From: Nitrospirota bacterium
GTDB lineage: Bacteria; Nitrospirota; Thermodesulfovibrionia; Thermodesulfovibrionales; UBA6898
Length of the DNA stretch: 64,000 nt
Assembly (NCBI GenBank): GCA_021825365.1
Contig: JAKAHR010000005.1
Coordinates: forward strand, 1 to 64,000
Reading direction: 5' to 3'
Positions 27,426-36,218 of this stretch are shown in pieces. Numbering within the stretch: position 1 is the stretch's first letter; the number at the start of each line of letters is the position of its first letter. The notes under the pieces were generated by a model that saw nothing but the letters and a program-made list of their open reading frames with translations, was not told the origin of the DNA and did not search any database. A program made the position numbers and the translations under genes.

Positions 27426-28100
27426 CTAGAAATTACTGATTCCGGATGATATACCCTGACGATCACCTCCTTTTAAACGGCCGCAGAGCCTCATGAGTTC
27501 GCCCATGTTCGTGATCCCGGCTGCGGAGAGCAACGGGATCAACCGCTGGAAGACCTGTGCCGTGATGAAGGCGTCAACCAGCGCATTATGGGCCCCGTTA
27601 ACCGCGATATCGTAATGGCGTGCTATATCATAGAGTTTCGCCCTCCCGGGCATCGTCGTCGTACGTTCTTCGAAAAAAGTCCGGGACCTGGCCCATTCAT
27701 AGAGCGGGTAGATGTCGATGACGGAGTTCCTTATGGGGGCACCGAAGATCCGCTTCATCTCCCGGTTCAGAAACTCCATATCGATCTCCACGCAGTAGCC
27801 GACGATAACATCGCTTCCGTAGAACCCCGTGAACTCGGCCAGCACCTCATCGATGCCCGGCTTCTGTAACAGGTCCTCCGAGGTGATCTCATGGATGATG
27901 ACTCCGGGGGCCTTGAGTTCCTTATCCGGATTTACCAGACGGTAGAAGGAGTCGCTGATCTCTATCCTGCCGCCGGTCATCCTCACCGCCCCGACCGAGA
28001 TGATGGCGTCACGTTTTGCGTCGAGTCCGGTAAGCTCGGTATCGACGACCGTAAACCGGGTCTCGCTGATCTTTCTGCTGCTGTCCGTCCCGTTCGCCAT
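27426..28100 (-). CDS. DnaQ-like 3'-5' exonuclease (DEDDh)
   Basis: This 224-residue nuclease has the DEDDh motifs: VDTELTGL (Exo I), GYCVEIDMEF (Exo II) and HNALVDA (Exo III). This is the fold of the DNA polymerase III proofreading subunit. Here it is a stand-alone protein encoded 9 bp after a CNBD-CBS-DUF294 protein, a pairing known from acetate operons of several phyla. It probably acts on RNA or DNA ends in the cytoplasm, but what it does for acetate metabolism is unknown. Confidence 0.9.
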   Translation of the reverse strand: MANGTDSSRKISETRFTVVDTELTGLDAKRDAIISVGAVRMTGGRIEISDSFYRLVNPDKELKAPGVIIHEITSEDLLQKPGIDEVLAEFTGFYGSDVIVGYCVEIDMEFLNREMKRIFGAPIRNSVIDIYPLYEWARSRTFFEERTTTMPGRAKLYDIARHYDIAVNGAHNALVDAFITAQVFQRLIPLLSAAGITNMGELMRLCGRLKGGDRQGISSGISNF

Positions 28101-28109
28101 GGCCCCTTC

Positions 28110-30011
28110 CTACCAGATGAGCGGCTTATACCGCTCCATGATTATTCCCTGCATCTTCGTGATGAGATTGAACGCCTCTTTGATGGTCTTTCTCTCCAGG
28201 TTACTGAGACTGTTCGGATTGATGAAGTTATCGGGTTCCAGCCCCAGTTCCATCTGTTCGAACTGGTGCTGCATCCTCAGCAGCATGATAAATTCAAATG
28301 CATGCTCAAGCTCATCGGCATATTCCTTCACGATGGTATGCCTGCCCTTGAGGACCGCGACCCGCTCCAGCGTCGAGGTTTCCCGCAGGCCCTTCTCGAG
28401 ACTGAAGAGCCTTATCATGTCCACAAACGGGGCCACCCCCTTCACCTTGATATTCATCTCATTCTTGTGTTCACCGGATTTCTCGACGATGAGGGATTTG
28501 AAGAACCCGACAGGCGGCACGTTCTTGATGATGGTGTTGGCCATGTAGCCGAGGAAGATCATCTGGCCATCGAGCATCGCGTTGAGTGAATCCCGGAGAG
28601 ACTCGGCCAGAGCCGGATTGCCATGTACCGGCCTGAAATCAAAGAAGATGAGGGATTTCAGCACGGCGTCCGGCGTCGGCGTGTATATCCAGTTCGAGAA
28701 ATACCTCTTCCAGGTGCGCAGGGGCTGGCACCACTGGGGATTCGACGCCATATAGTTGGCGGGGCACAGGGGAAAACCGCACTTTACAAGGCTGTCGCGA
28801 ACCCATGCGGTAAAGGCAGCGAAATACTCGGAGATCCTTTTCTCTTCCTCGTCCGACGCGGGGTCTGCAAAGATGATCGCATTGTCCTGGTCAGTCTTGA
28901 AGGTCTGCTCCTTGCGGCCCTCGCTGCCGAATATTATCCAGCAGTAGTCCACGGGAGGCGGCCCGAGCTGCTTCTCCGCTATCTCGAGTATCCTCCTGAG
29001 AAGGCGGTCGTTGATCTCCGTGATGATCCTTGCGATGTTGGACGCACGCGCTCCGTCTTTAAGGAGAAGACCGACGATACGGTTGATCTTCCCGGCAACG
29101 GGCGCAAGGCCATCGATCGTCTGCTGCCCTTCTATCTCCCGGGCGACGGATATCGGGGAAGTCCCCTGCATCATCATCAGATCGTGATTCGTCAGGATGC
29201 CCTTAAGCCTGCCTCCGTCCACGACAAGGAGGTGATGGATGCTGAAACGGATCATCTTCAGGAGCGCCTCGAAGCAATAATCCCTCGCGTCAATCCTGAT
29301 GAGGGAGACGCTCATAACGTTCGAGACCTTCTCCTGGGGGCTCCTCCCTTTCGACAACACCTTGTCCCTGATGTCCCGGTCAGTAAAGATGCCGGTCGGC
29401 ACGCCGTCGCCGTCCGTCAGGACGAGCGAACTGCACCGCTTCTGGGACATGATATCAGCAGCCTCCCTGATGGTAATGTCCTGCTGAGCGGTGACTACAT
29501 CTGCGGTGGCGACCTCACCCACCGGTGTGGTGAAGAGAAGCTTGTCCCCCCCGCCGTACAGGAGACTCTTGTTATGCATCTCCTTGTAGGTCTTGTCGAT
29601 ATATTTGCTGAGAAAGCTCTTGAGGAAGTATTCGGTAAAGGCAGGGCTCATATCGACAAGCTTCAGGATCGTGTTCTTCTCTATGACATAACAGATGGTA
29701 TCCTCGATAGCGAGCACATTGGCCCTTGACCTGTCGCCGCCCACCAGAGAAAGGAGGCCAAATGAGTCTCCTGCGCTCCGGTAGTCGATAACCATGTCCT
29801 GACCGTTTTCGGTGCTGATGAAGACCTTTACCCCCCCTTTTTTGATGACTCTGAGGAAGTCGCTCGGCGGACCGTCCTGTCTGAGGATCATCGTACCCTT
29901 GGGGTAAAATTCCATCGAAACGGCGCTCGAAAGCCTCTTCAACGATTCCTCAGTCAGGAACTGGAAAGGGGGTACCCCCTTAAGAAAATCAATGAAATCT
30001 TCTACTATCAT
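28110..30011 (-). CDS. cyclic nucleotide-binding, CBS and DUF294 nucleotidyltransferase-like protein
   Basis: This 633-residue cytoplasmic protein has four parts: a cyclic-nucleotide-binding domain (about 20-125), paired CBS domains (about 165-285, near VVTAQQDITIREAADIMSQK), a DUF294 nucleotidyltransferase-like domain (about 320-460; IIFGSEGRKEQTFKTDQDNA carries the GS...D.D site) and a helical C-terminal domain (about 490-633). It probably senses a nucleotide and modifies a partner protein or nucleic acid. As first gene of the acetate operon it may tune ActP or Acs. ATG 30011 (MIVEDFIDFLKG) begins directly before the first domain; the in-frame start at 30086 adds residues encoded by a hairpin. 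Confidence 0.88.
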   Translation of the reverse strand: MIVEDFIDFLKGVPPFQFLTEESLKRLSSAVSMEFYPKGTMILRQDGPPSDFLRVIKKGGVKVFISTENGQDMVIDYRSAGDSFGLLSLVGGDRSRANVLAIEDTICYVIEKNTILKLVDMSPAFTEYFLKSFLSKYIDKTYKEMHNKSLLYGGGDKLLFTTPVGEVATADVVTAQQDITIREAADIMSQKRCSSLVLTDGDGVPTGIFTDRDIRDKVLSKGRSPQEKVSNVMSVSLIRIDARDYCFEALLKMIRFSIHHLLVVDGGRLKGILTNHDLMMMQGTSPISVAREIEGQQTIDGLAPVAGKINRIVGLLLKDGARASNIARIITEINDRLLRRILEIAEKQLGPPPVDYCWIIFGSEGRKEQTFKTDQDNAIIFADPASDEEEKRISEYFAAFTAWVRDSLVKCGFPLCPANYMASNPQWCQPLRTWKRYFSNWIYTPTPDAVLKSLIFFDFRPVHGNPALAESLRDSLNAMLDGQMIFLGYMANTIIKNVPPVGFFKSLIVEKSGEHKNEMNIKVKGVAPFVDMIRLFSLEKGLRETSTLERVAVLKGRHTIVKEYADELEHAFEFIMLLRMQHQFEQMELGLEPDNFINPNSLSNLERKTIKEAFNLITKMQGIIMERYKPLIW

Positions 30012-30043
30012 TATAGGTCTATCTTCAGCAAGGAACGTGCCGA

Positions 30044-30061
30044 GGCCCCTCAGAGGGGGCC
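30044..30061 (-). other. hairpin in the leader of the acetate operon
   Basis: Perfect 6-bp arms GGCCCC (30044-30049) and GGGGCC (30056-30061) lie 33 bp before the start of the DUF294 gene. There is no U-tract. It could slow translation or mark an RNA processing site. Its loop edge resembles the hairpin at 3484-3504, so the two may belong to one small repeat family. Confidence 0.4.
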
Positions 30062-30150
30062 ATACATAATAACTATCGGCAAACAAAAGAAATTTCGGCA
30101 GGGGAACGGTGATGGACTCTAAACCACTGATTTTAGAAGAAAAATATATA

Positions 30151-30167
30151 TGCTACAATAAGTAGCA
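30151..30167. promoter_or_regulatory. inverted repeat in the promoter region of the acetate operon
   Basis: TGCTAC (30151-30156) and GTAGCA (30162-30167) form a perfect 6-5-6 inverted repeat in the AT-rich upstream region of the DUF294 gene. On the minus strand a TATATT follows it within the next bases and could be the -10 box. It is a candidate regulator site for the acetate operon. No convincing -35 or -24/-12 element is present. Confidence 0.35.
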
Positions 30168-30263
30168 CAATGGAACGAATAGCCGAATAACGCAATAGAA
30201 ACAGGACATTAACCATGCTACCAATTGTAACTCAAAATATCAGCCACGTCTGGCTAAGTAACG

Positions 30264-31613
30264 TCAACCCTTCCTGGCGATACCCCACCTTTTTCTTTTT
30301 TCCCATAGGGACTTACGGGTGATGCCGAGCATGTCGGCTATCTTTTGCTCGTTGTACATGTCCTGATACCTGATGATGAACTCCTTGGTATAATCCTCAA
30401 TCGACAGTGCCCGCTCCATGGAGGTTTCAACAAAGGGCGAAATCCCCTTCAGCCCCTCGGGAAGGTGCTCAGGAAAGATCGTATTACTGTCAGCGATCAG
30501 CACCGCCCTCTCGACGATATTCTGGAGTTCCCGTACATTGCCCGGCCAATAGTAGCCCATAAGCAGCCTCATCGCCTCATCGTCTATATATTTGACCGTC
30601 TTGCCCAGTTCTCCCGCGAATTTATCGAGGAAGAAGCGAACAAGGATGAGGATATCCTCCCTCCGCTCCCTGAGCGGAGGGAGGCGCAGGCTGATAACAT
30701 TGATACGGTAAAAGAGGTCCTCCCTGAAGACCCCTTCCTTCACATCCTTGCCTATGTCCCTGTTGGTGGCGGTGATAAACCGGATGTCCACCTTCCGGGA
30801 CTGTACGCCGCCGACCGGCCTGATCTCGTGGTCGTCCATCACCCTCAGGAGCTTCGCCTGCAGGGACTGATCGAGATCGCCGATCTCATCGAGAAATACC
30901 GTGCCGCCGTCCGCCTCTTCAAAGAGCCCCCTTTTTGATCCGACAGCCCCGGTGAAGGCGCCCCGCACATAGCCAAACAACTCGGATTCCAGGAGGTTTT
31001 CGGGAATGGCGCTGCAGTTGATCGGCACAAAAGGCCTGTCCCTTCGGGAACTGTTGAAATGTATCGCGCGGGCGAACAGTTCCTTGCCCGTGCCCGTCTC
31101 GCCCAGAAGAAGCACGTTGCTGCGAGAATCGGCAACCTTCTTCACCTCAGTGATCAGGGAGGTAATGACTCCGCTCTGCCCCACGATGCGTTCAAAGTCG
31201 TACCGCTCCTCTATCTGCTTCCTCAGGATGAGGTTTTCGGTCCTCAGAGACCGCTCCCGAAGAGCGTTTTTCGCGATGCGCTTGATCTCTTCGTGGATAA
31301 TCGGCTTCACGATATAGTCGTATGCTCCCGCCCTGAGGGCCTCTACCGCCGTCTCCAGGGAGGCATAGGCGGTCACCACAATGACGATCTGTTCGGCGTT
31401 TTGCTCGCGGCATTTCTTCAACAGCTCGATGCCGTTAATCCCAGGGAGAATAATGTCGGTGATGATCAGATCGAAAGCCTTCTCTTCCAGAATTCCCAGG
31501 GCCGTCTCGCCGCTGGGGGCTGTATCCACATCATAGCCCACGCTGCTGAATACACGCTTCAGCGACACCCTAAGCGTCTCTTCGTCCTCCACAATCAGCA
31601 GCTTGTCAGCCAC
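30264..31613 (-). CDS. sigma-54-dependent NtrC-family response regulator
   Basis: This 449-residue regulator has a receiver (Asp53 in ITDIILPG), a AAA+ domain with Walker A GETGTGKE and the sigma-54 contact loop GAFTGA, and a C-terminal helix-turn-helix (KIADMLGITRKSLWEKRK). All catalytic residues are intact, so it should be an active enhancer-binding activator. It is the last gene of a cluster that begins with a symporter-type kinase, an arrangement like CbrA-CbrB, and it lies just upstream of the acetate operon. Control of acetate use is a reasonable inference from position only. Confidence 0.93.
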   Translation of the reverse strand: MADKLLIVEDEETLRVSLKRVFSSVGYDVDTAPSGETALGILEEKAFDLIITDIILPGINGIELLKKCREQNAEQIVIVVTAYASLETAVEALRAGAYDYIVKPIIHEEIKRIAKNALRERSLRTENLILRKQIEERYDFERIVGQSGVITSLITEVKKVADSRSNVLLLGETGTGKELFARAIHFNSSRRDRPFVPINCSAIPENLLESELFGYVRGAFTGAVGSKRGLFEEADGGTVFLDEIGDLDQSLQAKLLRVMDDHEIRPVGGVQSRKVDIRFITATNRDIGKDVKEGVFREDLFYRINVISLRLPPLRERREDILILVRFFLDKFAGELGKTVKYIDDEAMRLLMGYYWPGNVRELQNIVERAVLIADSNTIFPEHLPEGLKGISPFVETSMERALSIEDYTKEFIIRYQDMYNEQKIADMLGITRKSLWEKRKRWGIARKG

Positions 31614-31634
31614 GGCCCGCGCTCCGCATTTCCA

Positions 31635-32873
31635 TCACTCCTCCACGAGAAGGTCCAGCCTTCTCGCAAGCCACTTTGTCGTCGTCGCCTGCAGGAGTAT
31701 CGTCATCAGGATGGCAATGAAGGTGACCGAGGCTATCATCTCGCTGCCCGGCGCCTTGACGCCGACCAGCAGACCCACGAGCGCGGCAGGGATGACACCG
31801 GTCTCCCTCGTCCAGCACATGAAGATGAGTTCCCTAAAACTCCACCTGGCACATCGGTCGGGCGAGGCACAGGCAAAGACCGTAAGAGGCCTCCCTACCA
31901 GCATGAAGATGAGGACAACCAATATCCCTCCACCCAAAAACTGATTCATGAGGGCGAAGTTCACCTGCGTTCCGAGGAGGATGAATATGAACATGCGCAT
32001 GATGAAGGCGGTCGTGCTGACGAAGAGTTCAAGCCTCTCCTCCTCTCCCTTCTCCATCCTGAACCCGAAAGTATCCCTATTGCCCAGAAAGATTCCGAAG
32101 ACAAAGACAGACATGAACCCGCTTGCCTGGAGCCGGTCGGCTACCAGATAGGCCCCGATAACCGCCATAAGTGTCACGACCGGGGCATATTCCGAGAGAA
32201 AGTCGAATTTTTCATGCGCAATGAGAAGAGAGGCGAGATACCCGAGTATCGCGCCGGCCAGGATCCCTATCGACGCCTCCTTCAGGAGTTTCAGAAGCGA
32301 ACCTCCCAGGGAAAAATCACCGTTGCCCATGGCGACGGCGAGGACCGCGAAGGTGACAATCGCTCCCATCGCGTCGTTAAAGGCTGATTCGGCCATCACC
32401 GTCTGGGCGACCCTGTCCTTGATCCTGACCTGTTTGAAGATAGGCACCAGAGTGGCCGGATCAGTTGACGCGATGGCAGCACCCAAAAGCAGGGCCACGA
32501 TGAACGGGACCTCCAGTATATAGAAGGCTGCGACCCCCGTAACAGCGATCATGATAAGCACGCCTACCGTCGCGATCGTCACAATTGTTATCCAGACCTC
32601 CTTGAGGACCTTCAGCCGCAGAGATGTCCCTCCGTCAAAGAGGATGTAACAGGAGCCGAAGATGAGGATGATCTGGTTCAGCGCCGAATCTGCCTTGACG
32701 TCGATGACCCCAAACATCTCCGGCCCCAGGAGAATCCCCGCGAGGAGAAAGATGACCACGTCCGGCACCCTCGCCTTCTGCGCCAAAAGCCCGCAGATGG
32801 AGCCCGCGGCAAGGATTGCCCCCAGGGAAAGAAGAACCTGTTTTGCCACATCCATTGATAATGCAGGATCCAC
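31635..32873 (-). CDS. Na+/H+ antiporter of the CPA1 type
   Basis: This 412-residue integral membrane protein has about 12 helices. Conserved blocks are PDVVIFLLAGILLGP, AAIASTDPATLVPIF and the ion-binding motif ESAFNDAMGA, which carries the CPA1-type Asn-Asp pair. It would exchange Na+ or K+ for protons. Lack of a long C-terminal tail separates it from NhaP-type transporters with RCK domains. It lies between the symporter-type kinase and the NtrC-type regulator, 21 bp before the regulator, so the three are probably one unit. Confidence 0.88.
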   Translation of the reverse strand: MDPALSMDVAKQVLLSLGAILAAGSICGLLAQKARVPDVVIFLLAGILLGPEMFGVIDVKADSALNQIILIFGSCYILFDGGTSLRLKVLKEVWITIVTIATVGVLIMIAVTGVAAFYILEVPFIVALLLGAAIASTDPATLVPIFKQVRIKDRVAQTVMAESAFNDAMGAIVTFAVLAVAMGNGDFSLGGSLLKLLKEASIGILAGAILGYLASLLIAHEKFDFLSEYAPVVTLMAVIGAYLVADRLQASGFMSVFVFGIFLGNRDTFGFRMEKGEEERLELFVSTTAFIMRMFIFILLGTQVNFALMNQFLGGGILVVLIFMLVGRPLTVFACASPDRCARWSFRELIFMCWTRETGVIPAALVGLLVGVKAPGSEMIASVTFIAILMTILLQATTTKWLARRLDLLVEE

Positions 32874-32988
32874 CGATACCTCCCTGTCGTCAGTCGCCCC
32901 TGCGCCTTCACGTGCCGAAATGCGCAGAAGCCGCTATATTGTAGTACAAAAAGGCTTTTTTTTCAGTCCAAACGCGGGAATAGAGCCG

Positions 32989-35937
32989 TCAGGCGAGAAT
33001 GGGGATACGGATAGTGAAGGTCGTCCCCTTGCCGGGAGCGCTCTCAGCGGTAATCGTGCCGCTATGCTCCCTGATGATGCCGTAGCAGATGCTGAGCCCC
33101 AGGCCGGTGCCCTTGCCCAGGGGTTTGGAGGTGAAGAACGGATCGAATATCCGGTCGAGCATATATTCCTCGATGCCGGTTCCCGTGTCCGCAAAGGCGA
33201 TCTCGAGGTCCTTTCCGGACTGGCGGGCGCTGATCCTCAACTCGCCGCCCCCCGGCATCGCGTCGAGCGCGTTGAGGATGATATTGAGAAAGACCTGCTG
33301 GATCTTGTCGGGATTTATGCGGATCGGGAGAACGTCCGCGACGTCGGTCCTGAACTCGATGTTGTTGAAGCGCTTGTCATATCGGACGAGGTTGAGCGTC
33401 CGGTCAAGGATTTCTCCGACATTCGAAAGGGGCTTTTCGTGGGTAGATATCCGGGCAAAGTCGCCGAGGCTCCGCACGATCCGCGCTATACGGTCTATAT
33501 GCGCATTGATAATATGAAGTGACTCCCCCGTGAACTGGATATCCCCCTCCTCCTGGAACTTCAGGGCCCTCAGTTCCTGGACGAGCGATGAGATGGAGGC
33601 GAGCGGGTTCCCTATCTCATGGGATATTCCGGCGGTCAGTTTACCGATGCTTGCAAGCTTCGAGCTCTGCAGAAGCTGCTCTTCCATCTTCATCTTCTCG
33701 GTTATGTCCTCGATGATAATGACAAAGCCTCCCGAGGGGTCTGTCAGCGGGCTGATCTTCACCTTGTACGATTCCTGCTCATCCGTCCGCACCGTGTCTT
33801 CCCACGGAGACTCGGCGGAAAACATGGCGCGCGTGATCCACGGCAGTACATTGACAACCACTTTCCCCGCTGCCCCCTTCTTCCCCGCCCCGGTGATCAA
33901 CTCCATGCCCTTGTTCCAGTATGTTATGCGCAGGACGGAATCAACCGTTACAATGCCAACGGGGGCTGACTCGATGATGTTCTCGCTGAATTCCTTCAGA
34001 TAGGCGAGGTTCCTGTTGGCCTCTGCCAGTTCCTGGCGTGAGAGCCGCAGGGTGTCGGTCATCTGTTTTATGGAATCGGATATCTCGCCCCGTTCCTGCT
34101 CGGTCAGGGTAAGTTTATCTTCAAAGATGATAGTCGCGATAGCAGAGCCCAGAGCTCCGGACAGCACGCGCTCGGCCTCATTCCTGAGTACGATAAAGTC
34201 CTGGTGGGAGATGGAATGGCGCTGTATGCCGCGGCGGGCGATGAAGTTATCGACGATCTCCCTCGCCTCCCTTCTGCCTATGTACTGGCCGAGGATCTCC
34301 TCCACCTGCTGGACACTGTAGGTGCTCTTGCCGGTCGGAACCCTCGGGGAATACGACTCAACGAAGATGAGGGCCTGCTTCTCCTCCTCGCCACGCTGAC
34401 GGGCAAATATCGAGAAAGTTACGTACAGCACGATATTGAGGAAGAGTCCCCAAAAAAGGGAATGGGTCCACTTGTCGAGACCCTCCAGTCCGAAGAGGGC
34501 ATGGGGGTTCAGGATCTTCGACGTGGCGAGGGTACCCCAGAAGCCGGTCTGGCCGAGGACACCGGCCTTGAGCATCGCGGGCACCAGGAGGGTGTAAAAC
34601 CAGATCGCAAAGCCCGCGATGATACCCGCGGCAGCGCCCGCCTTGTTACCCCGCTTCCAGTAGAGGCCTATAATGATGGAGGGGGCGAAGATCGTGACCG
34701 CCTCAAAGGACTTCAGCCCCATGTCCACCAGGGTATAAAATTCACCGATCGATACGGCGAAGAAATAGCCGAGGGATACGATAACCAGGATGATGATCCT
34801 TTTCACGTTAAGGATGATGGTGGGGAATCCCTTCATCTCGTTGAACCGGTAGATGCCCGGCATCACCAGATTGTTCATGACCATGGTGCTCAGGGCCAGA
34901 GACTCCACGATGATCATACCGGTCGCCGCTGAAAAACCGCCGATAAAGACAAAGAGGGCGAGCATCGACTTCCCCTGCCCCAGCGGTATGGAGAGGACGA
35001 AACTGTCCGCTTTGGCCTGACTGCCGCCGAGAAGAAGCCCTCCGAAGGCGACCGGCATGACGAATATGTTGATCAGGAAAAGATAGAGCGGAAAGAGCCA
35101 CATCGCCTTGGATACATGGGATATGTCCGAGTTCTCGACAACGCCGACCTGGAACTGCCGGGGCAGGAACATGATCGCCATCATCGACAGGAACAGCAGG
35201 GAGCCCCACTCGTGGTAGCTGACCGAGGTGCCGCCGCCCAGGAAGAGGAGTTCGCCGTAATCCGAGGCCATGATCCTTTCGAAGATATCCACAAACCCGT
35301 TAAAGAGTCCGTAGGTGACGAAGACCCCCACGAGCAGGAAGGCGACGAGCTTGACGAGCGATTCGAAGGCGATGGCAAAGACAAGCCCCTCGTGCCGCTC
35401 CGATGAATCGAGTCTCCGGGCGCCAAAGATCACCGAGAATATGCCGAGCATGAGGGTGATGAACCAGCCGGCAGCGGCACTCCCCTCCTTCTCGCCCGAG
35501 AGGATGGTGAAGGTGGACATGATCGCCTTTATCTGGAGGCCGAGATACGGGGTAATCCCCACAACCGCGACGATCGCCACGAGCGCTGAAAGGAATATCG
35601 AATTGCCGTACCTGGCCCCGATGAAATCGGCAATGCTTGTCAGGCGGTTCTCCTTCGCGACGCTGATGATCTTGCGCAGGAGAACGAGCCAGAGCGCGGC
35701 CATCAGGGTGGGTCCCAGATAGATGGGCAGAAACGACAGCCCCGAGGTCGCCGCCTTCCCCACGCTGCCATAGAAAGTCCATGAGGTGCAATAGACGGCG
35801 AGCGAAAGAGAATAAACATAGGGGTTCGAGACGAGACTTCTTCCCATCTTCTCCCGCCGTTCTGCGAAATAGGCGACGAGGAAGAGCAGACTCAGGTAGC
35901 CGAGGATAAGCGTGAAAAGCAGCCAGCCCTTAAACAC
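32989..35937 (-). CDS. histidine kinase with sodium:solute symporter domain (CbrA-like)
   Basis: This protein of about 982 residues joins a symporter of about 13 helices (residues 1-520) to a sensor kinase. After the transporter come a helical linker (about 540-620), a PAS domain (near ESAPVGIVTVDSVLR), a HisKA domain with the phospho-acceptor in SHEIGNPLASI, and an HATPase domain (LNALDAMPGG; FADTGTGIEE; GKGTGLGLSI). CbrA and CrbS kinases of this design respond to transport or carbon status. GTG 35937 overlaps the stop of the small upstream gene by 8 bp and starts at the first helix. The open frame to 36045 would run through the small gene. Confidence 0.9.
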   Translation of the reverse strand: MFKGWLLFTLILGYLSLLFLVAYFAERREKMGRSLVSNPYVYSLSLAVYCTSWTFYGSVGKAATSGLSFLPIYLGPTLMAALWLVLLRKIISVAKENRLTSIADFIGARYGNSIFLSALVAIVAVVGITPYLGLQIKAIMSTFTILSGEKEGSAAAGWFITLMLGIFSVIFGARRLDSSERHEGLVFAIAFESLVKLVAFLLVGVFVTYGLFNGFVDIFERIMASDYGELLFLGGGTSVSYHEWGSLLFLSMMAIMFLPRQFQVGVVENSDISHVSKAMWLFPLYLFLINIFVMPVAFGGLLLGGSQAKADSFVLSIPLGQGKSMLALFVFIGGFSAATGMIIVESLALSTMVMNNLVMPGIYRFNEMKGFPTIILNVKRIIILVIVSLGYFFAVSIGEFYTLVDMGLKSFEAVTIFAPSIIIGLYWKRGNKAGAAAGIIAGFAIWFYTLLVPAMLKAGVLGQTGFWGTLATSKILNPHALFGLEGLDKWTHSLFWGLFLNIVLYVTFSIFARQRGEEEKQALIFVESYSPRVPTGKSTYSVQQVEEILGQYIGRREAREIVDNFIARRGIQRHSISHQDFIVLRNEAERVLSGALGSAIATIIFEDKLTLTEQERGEISDSIKQMTDTLRLSRQELAEANRNLAYLKEFSENIIESAPVGIVTVDSVLRITYWNKGMELITGAGKKGAAGKVVVNVLPWITRAMFSAESPWEDTVRTDEQESYKVKISPLTDPSGGFVIIIEDITEKMKMEEQLLQSSKLASIGKLTAGISHEIGNPLASISSLVQELRALKFQEEGDIQFTGESLHIINAHIDRIARIVRSLGDFARISTHEKPLSNVGEILDRTLNLVRYDKRFNNIEFRTDVADVLPIRINPDKIQQVFLNIILNALDAMPGGGELRISARQSGKDLEIAFADTGTGIEEYMLDRIFDPFFTSKPLGKGTGLGLSICYGIIREHSGTITAESAPGKGTTFTIRIPILA

Positions 35938-36112
35938 GGCCCTGGCTCTTCCTGTCTTCCTTGCGCACGAAATAACCGACAGCGACGATGAGCAGGCCCC
36001 AGACGCCGAAGAGATAGTAAGGGAGTGAAAGGCTGAAGATGTCAAGGAACGGCCAGTTCAGCAGCAGGGTGAAAAGACAGAAGAGAAATGGCCAGAGTTC
36101 CTTATTCTTCAT
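35930..36112 (-). CDS. small two-helix membrane protein before the symporter kinase
   Basis: This 60-residue protein has two hydrophobic helices (about 6-25 and 32-50) and a basic tail (RKEDRKSQGR). Its end overlaps the start of the CbrA-like kinase by 8 bp, so the two are translated together. Short proteins of this kind occur before such symporter kinases and before some symporters (DUF4212-like); this one may be a subunit. There is no strong Shine-Dalgarno before ATG 36112. I do not recognise the family for certain. Confidence 0.7.
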   Translation of the reverse strand: MKNKELWPFLFCLFTLLLNWPFLDIFSLSLPYYLFGVWGLLIVAVGYFVRKEDRKSQGRV

Positions 36113-36218
36113 CTGAATTAATGTATCACGCTGCGTTTGCGAATGGCAATAGCACCTGCCGGAACTGCGCCACCGGGGGAGAGGCTATTCCAGGCGCCCC
36201 GCGCAAAAAGTATCGATG

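Noticed and set aside
30242-30255. AGCCA/TGGCT hairpin after the NtrC-type gene
   Set aside because: Only 5 bp and no clean U-tract; a nearby TGGC...TTGA match to sigma-54 sites lacks the GC of the -12 box.
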